64,000 bases of DNA from CBDCXE01 sp965223725 [NCBI: Nitrospinota bacterium] (GTDB taxonomy: Bacteria; Nitrospinota_A; UBA7883). Shown here in pieces: positions 9,477 to 19,391 of the stretch (positions within the stretch are counted from its first letter, which is position 1; the number at the start of each line of letters is the position of its first letter). The stretch is taken from NCBI GenBank assembly GCA_965223725.1, contig CBDCXE010000003.1, positions 62,001-126,000 of the forward strand. Reading direction: 5' to 3'. A program made the translations under genes and the position numbers. The notes under the pieces are model-generated. The model had not been told where the DNA came from. It saw only the letters and a list, made by a program, of their open reading frames with translations, and did not search any database.

Positions 9477-10937
9477 TTATTTTACCGTCCGCAGATGCAC
9501 CCGCTCCAGCGGTTCCGGGTCGCCATGGAAGAAGATAACAGTTCCTTTCATCTGCTTTCCTGCGTCCAGGGCCGCCTGCGCGTTTATCAATAATTCTTCT
9601 ATACTGTTTCCACCCTCCGATTGCGCGGCGGCTCCAATGACCGGGGTAAGCCTGATATCCACACCCTGATAGTGAAACGGGCGAGAGTCGATCGATTCCG
9701 CAATACCTTTCAGATGATAGGATATTTGTGTTTTCGAAAGTTCAGGGAACAGAAGTATGAACTTGTCCGCATGGCTCCTGCAGACGATCGCAAAATCGGC
9801 CGTCATGCTCTCGAGCCGGTTGGCCATTTCGGCGAGCACGCTGTCGCCCCCTGCGTACCCCAGCTCTTTATTCACCGTGTTAAAATGCTTCAGGTCAACA
9901 ATGGCCACGCCACCCTCCTCGCCCGACATCGCCGGCGATTTTAGCAGCGCCTGGATGGTTACGGTCTTTGTCAATGAATCGTATGGGTCGGCGGTCTGGT
10001 TTTTCATATGCAGATAGAGGCTGGTAATGGTTGAAGAACAGATGGAAGCCAGGATGCATAACGATTTCAGGTCCTCCCTCCGGAAAGCTTCCACATCCCG
10101 GGACATCAACCCGATGGCGCCAGATACAAAGTTGTTGGAAACCATAGGCGCGCCAATAAAAGAGCGCCACCGGTTGCCGTCGCCCGGGATCACCGGCGCG
10201 TCCAGCTTCGGGTGATAGAGCGCGCGTTGCTGGCGGATAACCCAGCCAAGGCGATAATGTGTCAATGGCAACGGCTTTTCACCAGGGTTAAAATCGTCCC
10301 GCTCCGATGTCGGCGCCAGACGGAACTTGTCATCATTTGGCGCGCGGACAGCGAACACCATATAGTCGTGCGGTATCATCCCGCAAACGCTCAGCCTGAT
10401 CATTTTGGCCAACTCCGAGACCTTTTCGCATGTGGCCGCTTTCTCCGCTATCTCCGACAATGTATTCACGCTGACAGCCTCGGTATGTCGGCGAGAATTG
10501 CTGTCGCCATGGGTGATCACTTTGGAAAACAGCTCCGAAAATTCCATCAGCAGTTTTATTTTCTTATCGGTGAACACATATTCATGCTTGCTGTCCGCAG
10601 AGAGGACACCCAGCAGACGGTCACCAGAAAAGATGGGGACGGCGGCTATCGATTTGATATTTTCATCTATTGAATAGAACTGCAGCGTCTTTGTGTTGTA
10701 TCGAAAATTTTTCGCGGTGGCCTGTTGCTCATGTTTCGCGACCCAGCCTATGAGCCCGTGCCCGATCTGGATGGAAGCGTCTTGAATAATATTGTCTGAC
10801 AGCGACTGGTAGGCGGTTAGGGCCAGGCGGTCGTTCTTTTTCCCTTCCAGCAGGAAAAGGGCTGTTGTAAAAGCATCGGTGACATTACTGACAAGCCTTA
10901 CCAGGCTTTGTAATTCCTGCTTGTTACTACGTGGCAT
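9477..10937 (-). CDS. GAF-domain protein with degenerate GGDEF domain
   Basis: A 486-aa soluble protein. Residues about 10-140 form a GAF-like sensor domain (GHGLIGWVAKHEQ, AVPIFSGDRLLGVLSADS). A second GAF-like region spans about 150-310 (RSFIGAPMVSNNFVSGAIG). The C-terminus (about 320-480) has the fold of a diguanylate cyclase GGDEF domain: DSLTKTV, VDLKHFNTVNKELGYAGGD. At the active-site position it reads HADKF (residues 389-393) instead of GGDEF, so cyclase activity is unlikely. It may bind a nucleotide or act as a regulatory partner. It sits between pdxJ and the second mreB, suggesting a link to cell-shape control; that is inference from position only. Confidence 0.8.
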   Translation of the reverse strand: MPRSNKQELQSLVRLVSNVTDAFTTALFLLEGKKNDRLALTAYQSLSDNIIQDASIQIGHGLIGWVAKHEQQATAKNFRYNTKTLQFYSIDENIKSIAAVPIFSGDRLLGVLSADSKHEYVFTDKKIKLLMEFSELFSKVITHGDSNSRRHTEAVSVNTLSEIAEKAATCEKVSELAKMIRLSVCGMIPHDYMVFAVRAPNDDKFRLAPTSERDDFNPGEKPLPLTHYRLGWVIRQQRALYHPKLDAPVIPGDGNRWRSFIGAPMVSNNFVSGAIGLMSRDVEAFRREDLKSLCILASICSSTITSLYLHMKNQTADPYDSLTKTVTIQALLKSPAMSGEEGGVAIVDLKHFNTVNKELGYAGGDSVLAEMANRLESMTADFAIVCRSHADKFILLFPELSKTQISYHLKGIAESIDSRPFHYQGVDIRLTPVIGAAAQSEGGNSIEELLINAQAALDAGKQMKGTVIFFHGDPEPLERVHLRTVK

Positions 10938-11035
10938 TTGAATACATTAACACAAAAAAAGTTGCAACCAGTATAAACCGAAGACATTCCGGCGAAAAGA
11001 AAAAAGGATAGGCAATTAAATGTCTGGTCCATCTC

Positions 11036-11746
11036 TCATATTTTCCGCAGGATCTCTTTAACAGCGGAACGAAACCCGACCATTAACGCGCGTGATACTA
11101 TGCTGTGGCCAATATGCAACTGTTCAATATTTGGTATGGCGGCGATGGCGCCCACATTACCCAGATGCAAACCATGTCCGGCATGGGTTTCGATGGACAG
11201 TTTTTCGCTTAACCTTGTGGCTTTCTTGATTTTATTCAGCTCGGCGTTTATCGCCCTTTTCGTTTTTGCTTCGCTATACTGGCCGGTGTGGAGCTCTACG
11301 GTGGATGCGCCCACATCGATCGCCGCCTTGATCTGGTCCGGGTCTGGATCGATAAACAGCGACACCGGTATCGCTTTATTCTGAAACCGCTCGATTATTT
11401 TTTTTAACCTTTTTTGGCCCCGGGTGGCGTCCAGACCCCCTTCGGTGGTTATCTCCTGTCGCCGTTCCGGCACGAAGCTGACCTGGTCCGGCATGACCTG
11501 ATGGGCTATTTCGATTATTTCATCTGATGCGGCCATTTCCAGGCTGAACCTTTTCGACACAGCTTCTCGGATTCGGAAAACATCATGATCCTGGATATGC
11601 CGCCTGTCCTCTCGCAGGTGGACGGTGATACCGGCGCAACCCGCTTTTTCCGCGATGAGCGCGGCCTCCAGTGGATCGGGGTAATCGATCATCCTTGCCT
11701 GGCGCACCGTGGCCACATGGTCGACGTTTACATATAGCTTAACCAT
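11036..11746 (-). CDS. pdxJ: Pyridoxine 5'-phosphate synthase
   Basis: A 236-aa TIM-barrel enzyme, the usual PdxJ length. It begins LYVNVDHVATVRQARMIDYP and contains the conserved ITVHLREDRRHIQD, PDQVSFVPERR and ELHTGQYSEA segments. PdxJ condenses 3-amino-2-oxopropyl phosphate with deoxyxylulose 5-phosphate to form pyridoxine 5'-phosphate, the last ring-forming step of DXP-dependent vitamin B6 synthesis. It lies 78 bp downstream of mreD on the same strand and 98 bp upstream of the GAF gene. Family assignment is secure. Confidence 0.97.
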   Translation of the reverse strand: MVKLYVNVDHVATVRQARMIDYPDPLEAALIAEKAGCAGITVHLREDRRHIQDHDVFRIREAVSKRFSLEMAASDEIIEIAHQVMPDQVSFVPERRQEITTEGGLDATRGQKRLKKIIERFQNKAIPVSLFIDPDPDQIKAAIDVGASTVELHTGQYSEAKTKRAINAELNKIKKATRLSEKLSIETHAGHGLHLGNVGAIAAIPNIEQLHIGHSIVSRALMVGFRSAVKEILRKI

Positions 11747-11824
11747 CCGGGCATTCTACAATACCGGCGCTCCTTTGTCCGATGAAATATGGCAAATTTG
11801 AGGGGATAAATTCGATGGGTTGGG

Positions 11825-12337
11825 TTAGCTAATGATCTTATCGAGATCTTCCTGACGCTTGTTGATGGCCCTCAACCCGCCCGCCAGCAATGGCAGGAAT
11901 ACCATGGCAAAGGCGATGTTCATTAATGTTTGAGGAATCATGGTATTAAGCGATCTGCCAGTGAGGTCGAAACTGAATATGGCGTTCACTAGAAAGCCGT
12001 TTATCAGAAAATCAAATATCGTGGCCAAAATCACAGCGATCACCCGGGAAACAACCGAGTCGATTATATACTTCTCCCGCAGCATCCCGGTGACAAATCC
12101 TATCAGGCTTTTGGAAAGCAGGTTGACGCCCATAGAGCCAAAAAGCAGCAGATCCTGAATAAACCCGATCAGCGCGCCAAATTGCAGCCCGCCGGTTTTT
12201 CCCCACGCAAGCCCGCTATATATGGCGAGGATCAGGATAAGGTCTGGATAAACAGTGATCCATGACACAAACTGGAATACCGTCGTCTGAAAAACGAAGG
12301 CAAGCAACACAACCAGACCGTAATATACGATTTTCAA
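11825..12337 (-). CDS. mreD: Rod shape-determining protein MreD
   Basis: A 170-aa inner-membrane protein with about five hydrophobic segments, the normal size for MreD. It starts MKIVYYGLVVLLAFVFQTTV and contains YPDLILILAIYSGLAWG and GFIQDLLLFGSMGVNLLSK, typical of the family. MreD bridges MreC and the elongasome in the cytoplasmic membrane. Its ATG overlaps the mreC stop by four bases (ATGA), so translation is coupled. No rodA or mrdA (PBP2) follows, which is less usual for this cluster. Confidence 0.92.
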   Translation of the reverse strand: MKIVYYGLVVLLAFVFQTTVFQFVSWITVYPDLILILAIYSGLAWGKTGGLQFGALIGFIQDLLLFGSMGVNLLSKSLIGFVTGMLREKYIIDSVVSRVIAVILATIFDFLINGFLVNAIFSFDLTGRSLNTMIPQTLMNIAFAMVFLPLLAGGLRAINKRQEDLDKIIS

Positions 12338-13182
12338 GGCCAGTCCTTTTCATCTATAACCACAGGCGATCGTGCGCTCAGCACAAGGACCTCTTCGATG
12401 CGATCCAGGTCTGCAGTGGGGGTAAGGCGCGCAGAAAGGAAAAGGTCTTCACTAACTGTATCTATATCTTCAATAATTCCTACAAGCAGCCCTTTTGGAT
12501 AAATCCCGCCCAGGCCGGACGAGATGACCCTGTCGCCAGCCTTCACTTCAGATTCAGCTTTCAGGTAGCGCACTTCCAGCGTGTTGGTGTTAGAGCCTGC
12601 CACCACAAGGTTGTCCCTGGTTTCCTGAACGATCGCGTCCACCGCCGATCGCACATCAGATATCATCAGCACCTTCGATGAATAAAGCGCCACCCGCACA
12701 GTTCTGCCGATCAGGCCCCGGTGGGTTATCACAGGCATATTTTTCTTTAGGCCGTCTTCGCTGCCTTTGTTTATATACAACAGCCGGACCCTGCCGATGG
12801 TATCCCGCCCGATTATCTGCGCCGTTTCGTATGGAATCATATCCAGCCTGGGGAATGAAAGAACTTGATCCAACCGCTCATAATGTTTGAACTGCTCCAC
12901 CAGTAATGAGTTTTCAAACGCCAGCTTGTCCACCCGTTGACGCAAGTGTTGGTTTTCTTCCTTAACACCCACCAGGTTTATATAGTTACCCCATATCGTA
13001 TAGATTTTATCCGCGCCAAAATCCACAAACTCCTGAAACGGCGCCAGCACTGTGATGGCGGCTTTTTCCAGGAAGTTCAGGGAAGATTTTTCTCGAAGGT
13101 TCGACAGTAATAAAGTGAGGCTAAACGCAAGCAGAGCGACAAGGATAAGGATGTTTTGATATCTTCGTATTAATCCTCCCAT
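12334..13182 (-). CDS. mreC: Rod shape-determining protein MreC
   Basis: A 282-aa bitopic protein with a single N-terminal membrane segment (ILILVALLAFSLTLLLSN), a coiled coil around residues 70-110, and the beta-rich periplasmic MreC domain (AQIIGRDTIGRVRLLYINKG, MPVITHRGLIGRTVRV). MreC links cytoplasmic MreB to periplasmic peptidoglycan synthases. The gene lies 71 bp downstream of mreB and overlaps mreD by four bases. Length and order are typical of mreBCD. Confidence 0.95.
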   Translation of the reverse strand: MGGLIRRYQNILILVALLAFSLTLLLSNLREKSSLNFLEKAAITVLAPFQEFVDFGADKIYTIWGNYINLVGVKEENQHLRQRVDKLAFENSLLVEQFKHYERLDQVLSFPRLDMIPYETAQIIGRDTIGRVRLLYINKGSEDGLKKNMPVITHRGLIGRTVRVALYSSKVLMISDVRSAVDAIVQETRDNLVVAGSNTNTLEVRYLKAESEVKAGDRVISSGLGGIYPKGLLVGIIEDIDTVSEDLFLSARLTPTADLDRIEEVLVLSARSPVVIDEKDWP

Positions 13183-13253
13183 TTTTTATTTCACAAGGAT
13201 TCCACATTTATGGAAGGCGCAGGCATGATTGCCCTTTACCATTTGCATCTCCC

Positions 13254-14288
<1,035 letters not shown>

Positions 14289-14420
14289 TCAAATTTTATA
14301 ACCGTAAGATCAAATATCAGTTTAATATTATCGCAGGCGCCAGCCGTTTTGCTAACGTAACATCAATGGTGGAGCAATGACAATATCTTTCCAGCGTATT
14401 TTTTAAAGAAAGAGTATATT

Positions 14421-14450
14421 TTGACATGAAAATGATTCGTTTTATATAAT
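14421..14450 (+). promoter_or_regulatory. Sigma-70-like promoter for rpiB-glyA
   Basis: TTGACA at 14421-14426 and TATAAT at 14445-14450 with an 18-bp spacer, both perfect to consensus. It lies about 55 bp upstream of the rpiB coding start and points into the rpiB-glyA-nrdR-heme gene run. Confidence 0.75.
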
Positions 14451-14503
14451 AACTTGTTTACAATCTTTTTCCCAACAAGTCATTAACATGAAAGGGAATA
14501 AAA

Positions 14504-14947
14504 ATAGTTAAAATAGCGATAGCGTCGGATCATGGGGCGTATGATCTGAAACTGAAACTGACCGAACGCTTGAAAGAGCTGGAGTTCGAACCTGTGGATA
14601 TGGGCACCCACGATGATGATGAGTCTGTTGATTATCCAGATTACGCCATCAAGGTGGCCAAGGCAGTCAGCTCCGGAGAGATTGAGAAAGGCATCTTGCT
14701 GTGCGGCACCGGGATCGGCATGTCCATCACCGCCAACAAGTTCCCCGGCGTGCGCGCGACCCTGGCCTATGACAACTATACGGCAAAGATGAGCAGGCTG
14801 CATAACGACTCTAACATACTGGTGATGGGCGGGCGCACCACCGGCGAGGCCATTGCCCTGGATATCCTTGATATATGGCTGAAAACCGACTATGAGGGCG
14901 GGCGCCATGATAAAAGAATCAAGAAAATATCGGAACTGGATAAATAA
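14504..14947 (+). CDS. rpiB: Ribose 5-phosphate isomerase B, apparent ATA start
   Basis: Reads VKIAIASDHGAYDLKLK at the N-terminus, then the active-site loop LLCGTGIGMSITANKFPGVRA and NILVMGGRTTG, giving about 147 aa, the normal RpiB length. RpiB interconverts ribose 5-phosphate and ribulose 5-phosphate. No ATG, GTG or TTG lies in frame between the upstream TGA (14489-14491) and the conserved IAIASDHG block. The best start is ATA at 14504, seven bases after an AAGGG site. Alternatives are an ATA at 14498, or a one-base error in AAAGGG that would join the ATG at 14488. An internal TTG at 14570 would remove the substrate-binding N-terminus. glyA follows after 27 bp. Confidence 0.88.
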   Translation: MVKIAIASDHGAYDLKLKLTERLKELEFEPVDMGTHDDDESVDYPDYAIKVAKAVSSGEIEKGILLCGTGIGMSITANKFPGVRATLAYDNYTAKMSRLHNDSNILVMGGRTTGEAIALDILDIWLKTDYEGGRHDKRIKKISELDK

Positions 14948-14974
14948 CATTCCGCTTCAGGAGATAATAGATAA

Positions 14975-16237
14975 ATGTCAATCGCTTTACATGAATCCGC
15001 GCTAAAGGCGCAAGACCCGGAGATTTGGGAAGCTGTATCGGGTGAAGGGGCCCGTGAGGCAAACACACTGGAGCTGATCGCTTCAGAGAACTTTACCAGC
15101 GAAGCCGTGCTGGAGGCGCAAGGTTCTGTCATGACCAATAAATACGCCGAAGGCTACCCAGGCAGGAGGTATTATGGCGGATGCGGGCAAGTCGACAAAG
15201 CGGAGACCCTGGCCATAGAGAGGGCCAAGGCGCTGTTCGGCGCGGAGCACGCCAACGTCCAGCCGCACTCCGGCTCCCAGGCAAACCAGTCGGTATTTTT
15301 TGCGACGCTGGAGCCGGGCGACACGGTCATGGGGCTCAACCTGGCCCATGGCGGCCATCTCACCCATGGCCACCCGCTGAACATGTCGGGCAAATGGTTC
15401 AACATCGTCCCGTACAACGTGGATAAAGAGACGGAGACCATTGATTTCGACGAGCTGCGCACATTGGCGCGGGAGAACAAACCGAAGCTGATAATCGCCG
15501 GCGCCTCCGCCTATCCACGCCGGCTGCCGTGGGAGACCTTCCGGGAGATAGCGGACGAGGTGGGCGCCCTGTTCATGGTCGACATGGCTCATATTGCGGG
15601 TCTGGTGGCAGCCGGCCTGCACCCCAGCCCGGTGGGCATAGCCGACTTCGTGACCACCACCACCCACAAAACCTTGCGCGGGCCCCGCGGTGGTATGGTG
15701 CTGTGCAAAGAGGAATTCAAAGCGGACCTCAACCGCGCCGTGTTCCCCGGCCTGCAGGGCGGGCCGCTGATGCATATTATCGCCGCCAAGGCTGTCGCGC
15801 TGAAAGAGGCGATGAGCGACGAATTTAAGGAGTATCAGAAACGGGTAGTCACCAACTGCAAACGTCTGGCCGATGGCTTGCAGGAGAACGGACTGCGCCT
15901 GGTCTCCGGTGGGACCGATACTCACCTGGCGCTGGTAGACCTGCAAGGTAAAAAGCTGACCGGCAAAGTCGCCGAAGCCGGGCTGGAAAAGGCAGGCATG
16001 ACCGTCAACAAGAACGCGATACCCTTCGATCCGGAAAAGCCTTTCGTGACATCCGGCATCCGCGTGGGCTCGCCGGCGGTGACCACCCGGGGCATGAAGG
16101 AAGAGCAAATGGACCTCATCGCGAAATGGATGTGCGCTGCGCTGGATAATATTGAAAACGAAAAGGTCCTCGCTTCTATCAACTCTGAGGTGCTGGAGTT
16201 GTGTGATCAGTTTCCACTGTACAGGTCTGCCTATTAA
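14975..16237 (+). CDS. glyA: Serine hydroxymethyltransferase
   Basis: A 420-aa PLP enzyme of normal length. It contains [34 protein letters not shown], and the PLP-lysine motif [14 protein letters not shown]. GlyA interconverts serine plus tetrahydrofolate with glycine plus 5,10-methylene-THF, feeding one-carbon metabolism together with the glycine cleavage genes at 45-50 kb. It follows rpiB closely and precedes nrdR, a common rpiB-glyA-nrdR arrangement. Assignment is secure. Confidence 0.98.
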   Translation: MSIALHESALKAQDPEIWEAVSGEGAREANTLELIASENFTSEAVLEAQGSVMTNKYAEGYPGRRYYGGCGQVDKAETLAIERAKALFGAEHANVQPHSGSQANQSVFFATLEPGDTVMGLNLAHGGHLTHGHPLNMSGKWFNIVPYNVDKETETIDFDELRTLARENKPKLIIAGASAYPRRLPWETFREIADEVGALFMVDMAHIAGLVAAGLHPSPVGIADFVTTTTHKTLRGPRGGMVLCKEEFKADLNRAVFPGLQGGPLMHIIAAKAVALKEAMSDEFKEYQKRVVTNCKRLADGLQENGLRLVSGGTDTHLALVDLQGKKLTGKVAEAGLEKAGMTVNKNAIPFDPEKPFVTSGIRVGSPAVTTRGMKEEQMDLIAKWMCAALDNIENEKVLASINSEVLELCDQFPLYRSAY

Positions 16238-16252
16238 CAGGGGTAACCTGCT

Positions 16253-16711
16253 ATGAAATGTCCATCGTGCGGCGCGTTGGAAAACAAGGTTATCGACTCT
16301 CGCCTGACCAGGGAGGGGGACATGATACGCCGCCGCCGCGAATGCCTTGCCTGCCAGCGGCGGTTTACCACCTATGAGCGAGTGGAGGAAAACCTGCCGA
16401 TGATCGTTAAAAAAAACGGCGGGCGCCAGGCCTTCAGCCGGGAGAAAATAATGGAGGGCATAGAAAAGGCGTGCCACAAACGCCCCGTGTCGGCGGAGGA
16501 CAGGGAAGATATAGTCGAGAAAGCGGTCCGGGCCGCCATGGAATCGGGCGAGACGGAGGTGCCCAGCTCTGTGGTGGGTGAGTCTGTCATGTCGTCGCTG
16601 CACAAGCTGGACGATGTGGCGTATGTCCGATACGCCTCGGTATATCGGGAGTTTCGGGATATCACCCAGTTCGTCGAGGAGCTGAACAACATGGCGAAAA
16701 GCAGAAAATGA
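16253..16711 (+). CDS. nrdR: Transcriptional repressor NrdR
   Basis: A 152-aa protein with an N-terminal zinc ribbon (Cys3, Cys6, Cys31, Cys34; KCPSCGALENKVIDSR and RECLACQRRFTTYER) and a central ATP-cone (VKKNGGRQAFSREKI). NrdR senses ATP/dATP and represses ribonucleotide reductase genes. It starts 15 bp after glyA and its TGA overlaps the ATG of the siroheme gene (ATGA). No NrdR-box was identified in this window. Confidence 0.97.
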   Translation: MKCPSCGALENKVIDSRLTREGDMIRRRRECLACQRRFTTYERVEENLPMIVKKNGGRQAFSREKIMEGIEKACHKRPVSAEDREDIVEKAVRAAMESGETEVPSSVVGESVMSSLHKLDDVAYVRYASVYREFRDITQFVEELNNMAKSRK

Positions 16712-17340
16712 GCGGATACTATCCGATATTGATGGATCTGAAAGGGCGCGCGTGCCTGATAGTAGGCGGCGGCAATGTGGCGGCCCGCAAAGCGGGGTCA
16801 CTGGCCGATGCAGGCGCCAGGGTGACCATAGTAGCGCCGCAGCTTGGCGATGAAACAAAAGCGCTGTGCGATGCAGGTAAAGCGGAGTGGGTGAGCGATG
16901 TATTCAGACCAGAACAGATGGATAACGCCACGCTGGTGATCGCGTCCACCGATGATGATGAAGTGAACAGAAACGTATATGATGCGGCTATGAGCAGGAG
17001 CCTGCCGGTAAACGTGGTGGATCAGCCGGAGCTGTGCACGTTCATTGTTCCGTCGGTGGTCCGCCGGGGTGACCTGACAATCGCCATCAGCACATCTGGC
17101 AAGAGCCCTGCCGTGGCAAAATCTGTGCGGAAGCGGCTGGAGCAGGAGTTTGGCGAGGAATGGGGCGCGTATCTGGAACTTATGGGAGAAGCGCGGATAT
17201 TGGCCCGGGAAAAAATAAATGATCAGAAAGCACGGGAGCATTTTTTCAACCGTCTGACAAGCTCAGACCTGTTCGAGCGGGTTCAGAATGGTGAGATCGA
17301 TGACGCCAGGAAAATGATCGAGGAGATGGTGGAGTCATGA
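16708..17340 (+). CDS. Precorrin-2 dehydrogenase / sirohydrochlorin ferrochelatase (siroheme synthase N-domain)
   Basis: A 210-aa protein equivalent to the N-terminal half of CysG or yeast Met8. It opens YYPILMDLKGRACLIVGGGN, a Rossmann motif with the family lead-in, then AARKAGSLADAGARVTIVAP, and has PSVVRRGDLTIAISTSGKSP, the conserved active-site stretch. It oxidises precorrin-2 to sirohydrochlorin and probably inserts iron to make siroheme. It overlaps nrdR upstream and the HemX-like gene downstream by four bases each, placing it in a tetrapyrrole operon with hemA and hemC. Confidence 0.93.
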   Translation: MSGYYPILMDLKGRACLIVGGGNVAARKAGSLADAGARVTIVAPQLGDETKALCDAGKAEWVSDVFRPEQMDNATLVIASTDDDEVNRNVYDAAMSRSLPVNVVDQPELCTFIVPSVVRRGDLTIAISTSGKSPAVAKSVRKRLEQEFGEEWGAYLELMGEARILAREKINDQKAREHFFNRLTSSDLFERVQNGEIDDARKMIEEMVES

Positions 17341-18119
17341 ACACAGCTTTTGTGATTTCGACCTTTCTCTATTTTCTGGGGCTGGTTAAATACCTGCTGT
17401 ACCTGGCCATGCGTAACCGGATACTTTTCATATTGGCCACCATCATGATCTCCCTCGGGTTTGTCGCCCAAACGGTGGCGCTGTTTCAAAGGGCGGCCCA
17501 GACCGGGCATGGGCCATACACCAACAGCTTTGAATATTGCATGTTCACCGCATGGATAGTATTCGCGGTTTTTCTGATAGCGCAGGGCTACTACCGGTTC
17601 AGGCATTTGGGCGCGTTTATGGCCCCTATTGGCTTTATGCTTGTGTTGTGGGCGATGGCGCTGTCACCGGAGTCGGACCCTAACCTGCCGGTCAAGGAGT
17701 ATTGGCTGACGCTGCACAGGACCATGTCTTTTTTGGCGTTCGGCGCATTTTCCCTGATATTTGCGGCTGGGCTGATGTATCTTATACAGGAGCGGCAGTT
17801 GAAAGCGAAGAATTTTGGCGCCTGGTACCACCGGCTGCCCTCCCTCGACCTGCTGGATGATGTCAACCGGAAAGGATTAATATTCGGTTTTCCGATCATT
17901 ACCATAGGCACGGCGGCGGCGATCGTCTGGTCGATTAATAACTACGGCATGATAGTGATGCCGGAGACATCGACAGTTTTATTGGTTATAGGATGGTTAG
18001 TGTACGCCATTGGATGTTTTGGCCGGCTGATCATGGGCTGGCGCGGCCGGCGGGCGGCGAAGCTGGGCATCGTCGGGTTCAGCATTTTTACAGTGGCCAT
18101 ACTGGCTCATATTGGATAA
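17337..18119 (+). CDS. HemX/CcsA-like cytochrome c assembly membrane protein
   Basis: A 260-aa polytopic protein with about seven to eight hydrophobic segments, resembling the HemX/CcsA cytochrome c assembly family. A diagnostic stretch is GHGPYTNSFEYCMFTAW near residues 59-75, with a second conserved block KEYWLTLHRTMSFLAFGAF. Related proteins handle heme for System II cytochrome c maturation or regulate HemA. Position directly upstream of hemA (3-bp gap) and overlap with the siroheme gene match the hemX-hemA arrangement in many bacteria. The full WWD heme-handling motif is not obvious, so HemX is the better name than CcsA. Confidence 0.82.
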   Translation: MNTAFVISTFLYFLGLVKYLLYLAMRNRILFILATIMISLGFVAQTVALFQRAAQTGHGPYTNSFEYCMFTAWIVFAVFLIAQGYYRFRHLGAFMAPIGFMLVLWAMALSPESDPNLPVKEYWLTLHRTMSFLAFGAFSLIFAAGLMYLIQERQLKAKNFGAWYHRLPSLDLLDDVNRKGLIFGFPIITIGTAAAIVWSINNYGMIVMPETSTVLLVIGWLVYAIGCFGRLIMGWRGRRAAKLGIVGFSIFTVAILAHIG

Positions 18120-18122
18120 AAA

Positions 18123-19391
18123 GTGAAACTGATAGTTCTGGGTGTGAACCATAAAACGGCCCCTGTGGAGATCAGGGAGAAGCTGTCGATCTCCGACAGC
18201 AAGCTGGAGGAGCATCTGCGCATCCTGGACGACCACGCCCCCGATATCCTGGAGAAGGTCATCCTCTCCACCTGCAACCGGATGGAGATATACGCCCGGG
18301 TCTCCAACGTGGACAGCGGCGCCGAATCGCTGAAACGGTTCCTGTGCAATTACCATGAGATAGATCAGCAGACCCTGGAGGAGTCGACATATCTGCTGAC
18401 CCTTGAAAATGCGGTGGAGCATCTTTTCAAAGTGGCCGCATCGCTCGATTCGATGATCGTGGGGGAGCCGCAGATATTGGGCCAGGTAAAGGGCGCCTAC
18501 CGGGCCGCGCGGGAGCTGGAGGCCACCGGCGCCGTGCTCAACCGGATGTTCGAGCAGAGCTTTACCGTGGCGAAAAGAATCCGCACCGAGACCGGCATCG
18601 CGGAGAACGCTGTCTCTGTCTCTTACGCGGCGGTGGAGCTGGCGAAAAAGATATTCGGCGATCTGTCTAACCATACGACGCTGCTGATCGGCGCGGGCGA
18701 GATGATCGAACTGGCCGCCCAGCATCTGGTGTCGCAAGGTGTGGAGACGGTGCTGGTCTCTAACAGGACCTATGACAAGGCGGTGGAGCTGGCCACCCAG
18801 TTTAATGGCGAGGCGGTGAAATTCGACTCGCTCCATGAGGAGCTGAAAAGGTGCGACATCGTCATCAGCTCCACCGGCGCGCCCCACTTCGTTGTCCGCA
18901 AGGAGCTGGCGGAGAAGGTGATCGCGGAGCGGTACAACCGGCCGATGTTTTTCATCGATATAGCGGTGCCCCGCGATATCGAGCCGTCGGTTAACGAGAT
19001 CGATAACTGCTACCTGTACGATATCGACGACCTGAAAAGCGTGGTGGAGGCCAACCTGGCCGAACGGGAGCGGGAGGCCAGGAGCGCCGAGGAGATCGTC
19101 CGGAAAGAGGTGACGCAATTTTTTGCGTGGCTGGATCATCTGGAGATGGCCCCGGTTATCGTGGAGCTGAAGGACCGGGTTGAATCGATACGTCGCAAGG
19201 AGCTGGAGAAGGGGCTGGGCAGATTGGAAAACCTGTCCGCCGCGGATAAGGAAGAGATCAACAAAATGACCGAATCGATGATCAAAAAAGTCATCCATGC
19301 GCCGATCGTGAACCTGAAGAAAAAAGCGGAATCCGAAGAAGGGCACAAATACCTGAAGGCCTTGCGTTACCTGTTTAACCTGGAGGATTGA
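18123..19391 (+). CDS. hemA: Glutamyl-tRNA reductase
   Basis: A 422-aa enzyme. It starts LIVLGVNHKTAPVEIREK, carries the catalytic cysteine in STCNRMEIYA (Cys51), and has the SMIVGEPQILGQVK and GAGEMIELAA (NADPH-binding) motifs. It reduces glutamyl-tRNA to glutamate-1-semialdehyde, the first committed step of C5-pathway tetrapyrrole synthesis. The GTG start at 18123 is supported because conserved sequence begins immediately. Its TGA directly abuts the TTG start of hemC. Confidence 0.97.
   Translation: MKLIVLGVNHKTAPVEIREKLSISDSKLEEHLRILDDHAPDILEKVILSTCNRMEIYARVSNVDSGAESLKRFLCNYHEIDQQTLEESTYLLTLENAVEHLFKVAASLDSMIVGEPQILGQVKGAYRAARELEATGAVLNRMFEQSFTVAKRIRTETGIAENAVSVSYAAVELAKKIFGDLSNHTTLLIGAGEMIELAAQHLVSQGVETVLVSNRTYDKAVELATQFNGEAVKFDSLHEELKRCDIVISSTGAPHFVVRKELAEKVIAERYNRPMFFIDIAVPRDIEPSVNEIDNCYLYDIDDLKSVVEANLAEREREARSAEEIVRKEVTQFFAWLDHLEMAPVIVELKDRVESIRRKELEKGLGRLENLSAADKEEINKMTESMIKKVIHAPIVNLKKKAESEEGHKYLKALRYLFNLED

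Noticed and set aside
15083-16858. 591-codon open frame on the minus strand
   Set aside because: Antisense to glyA, nrdR and the start of the siroheme gene. It is a by-product of GC-biased third positions and has no family motifs.
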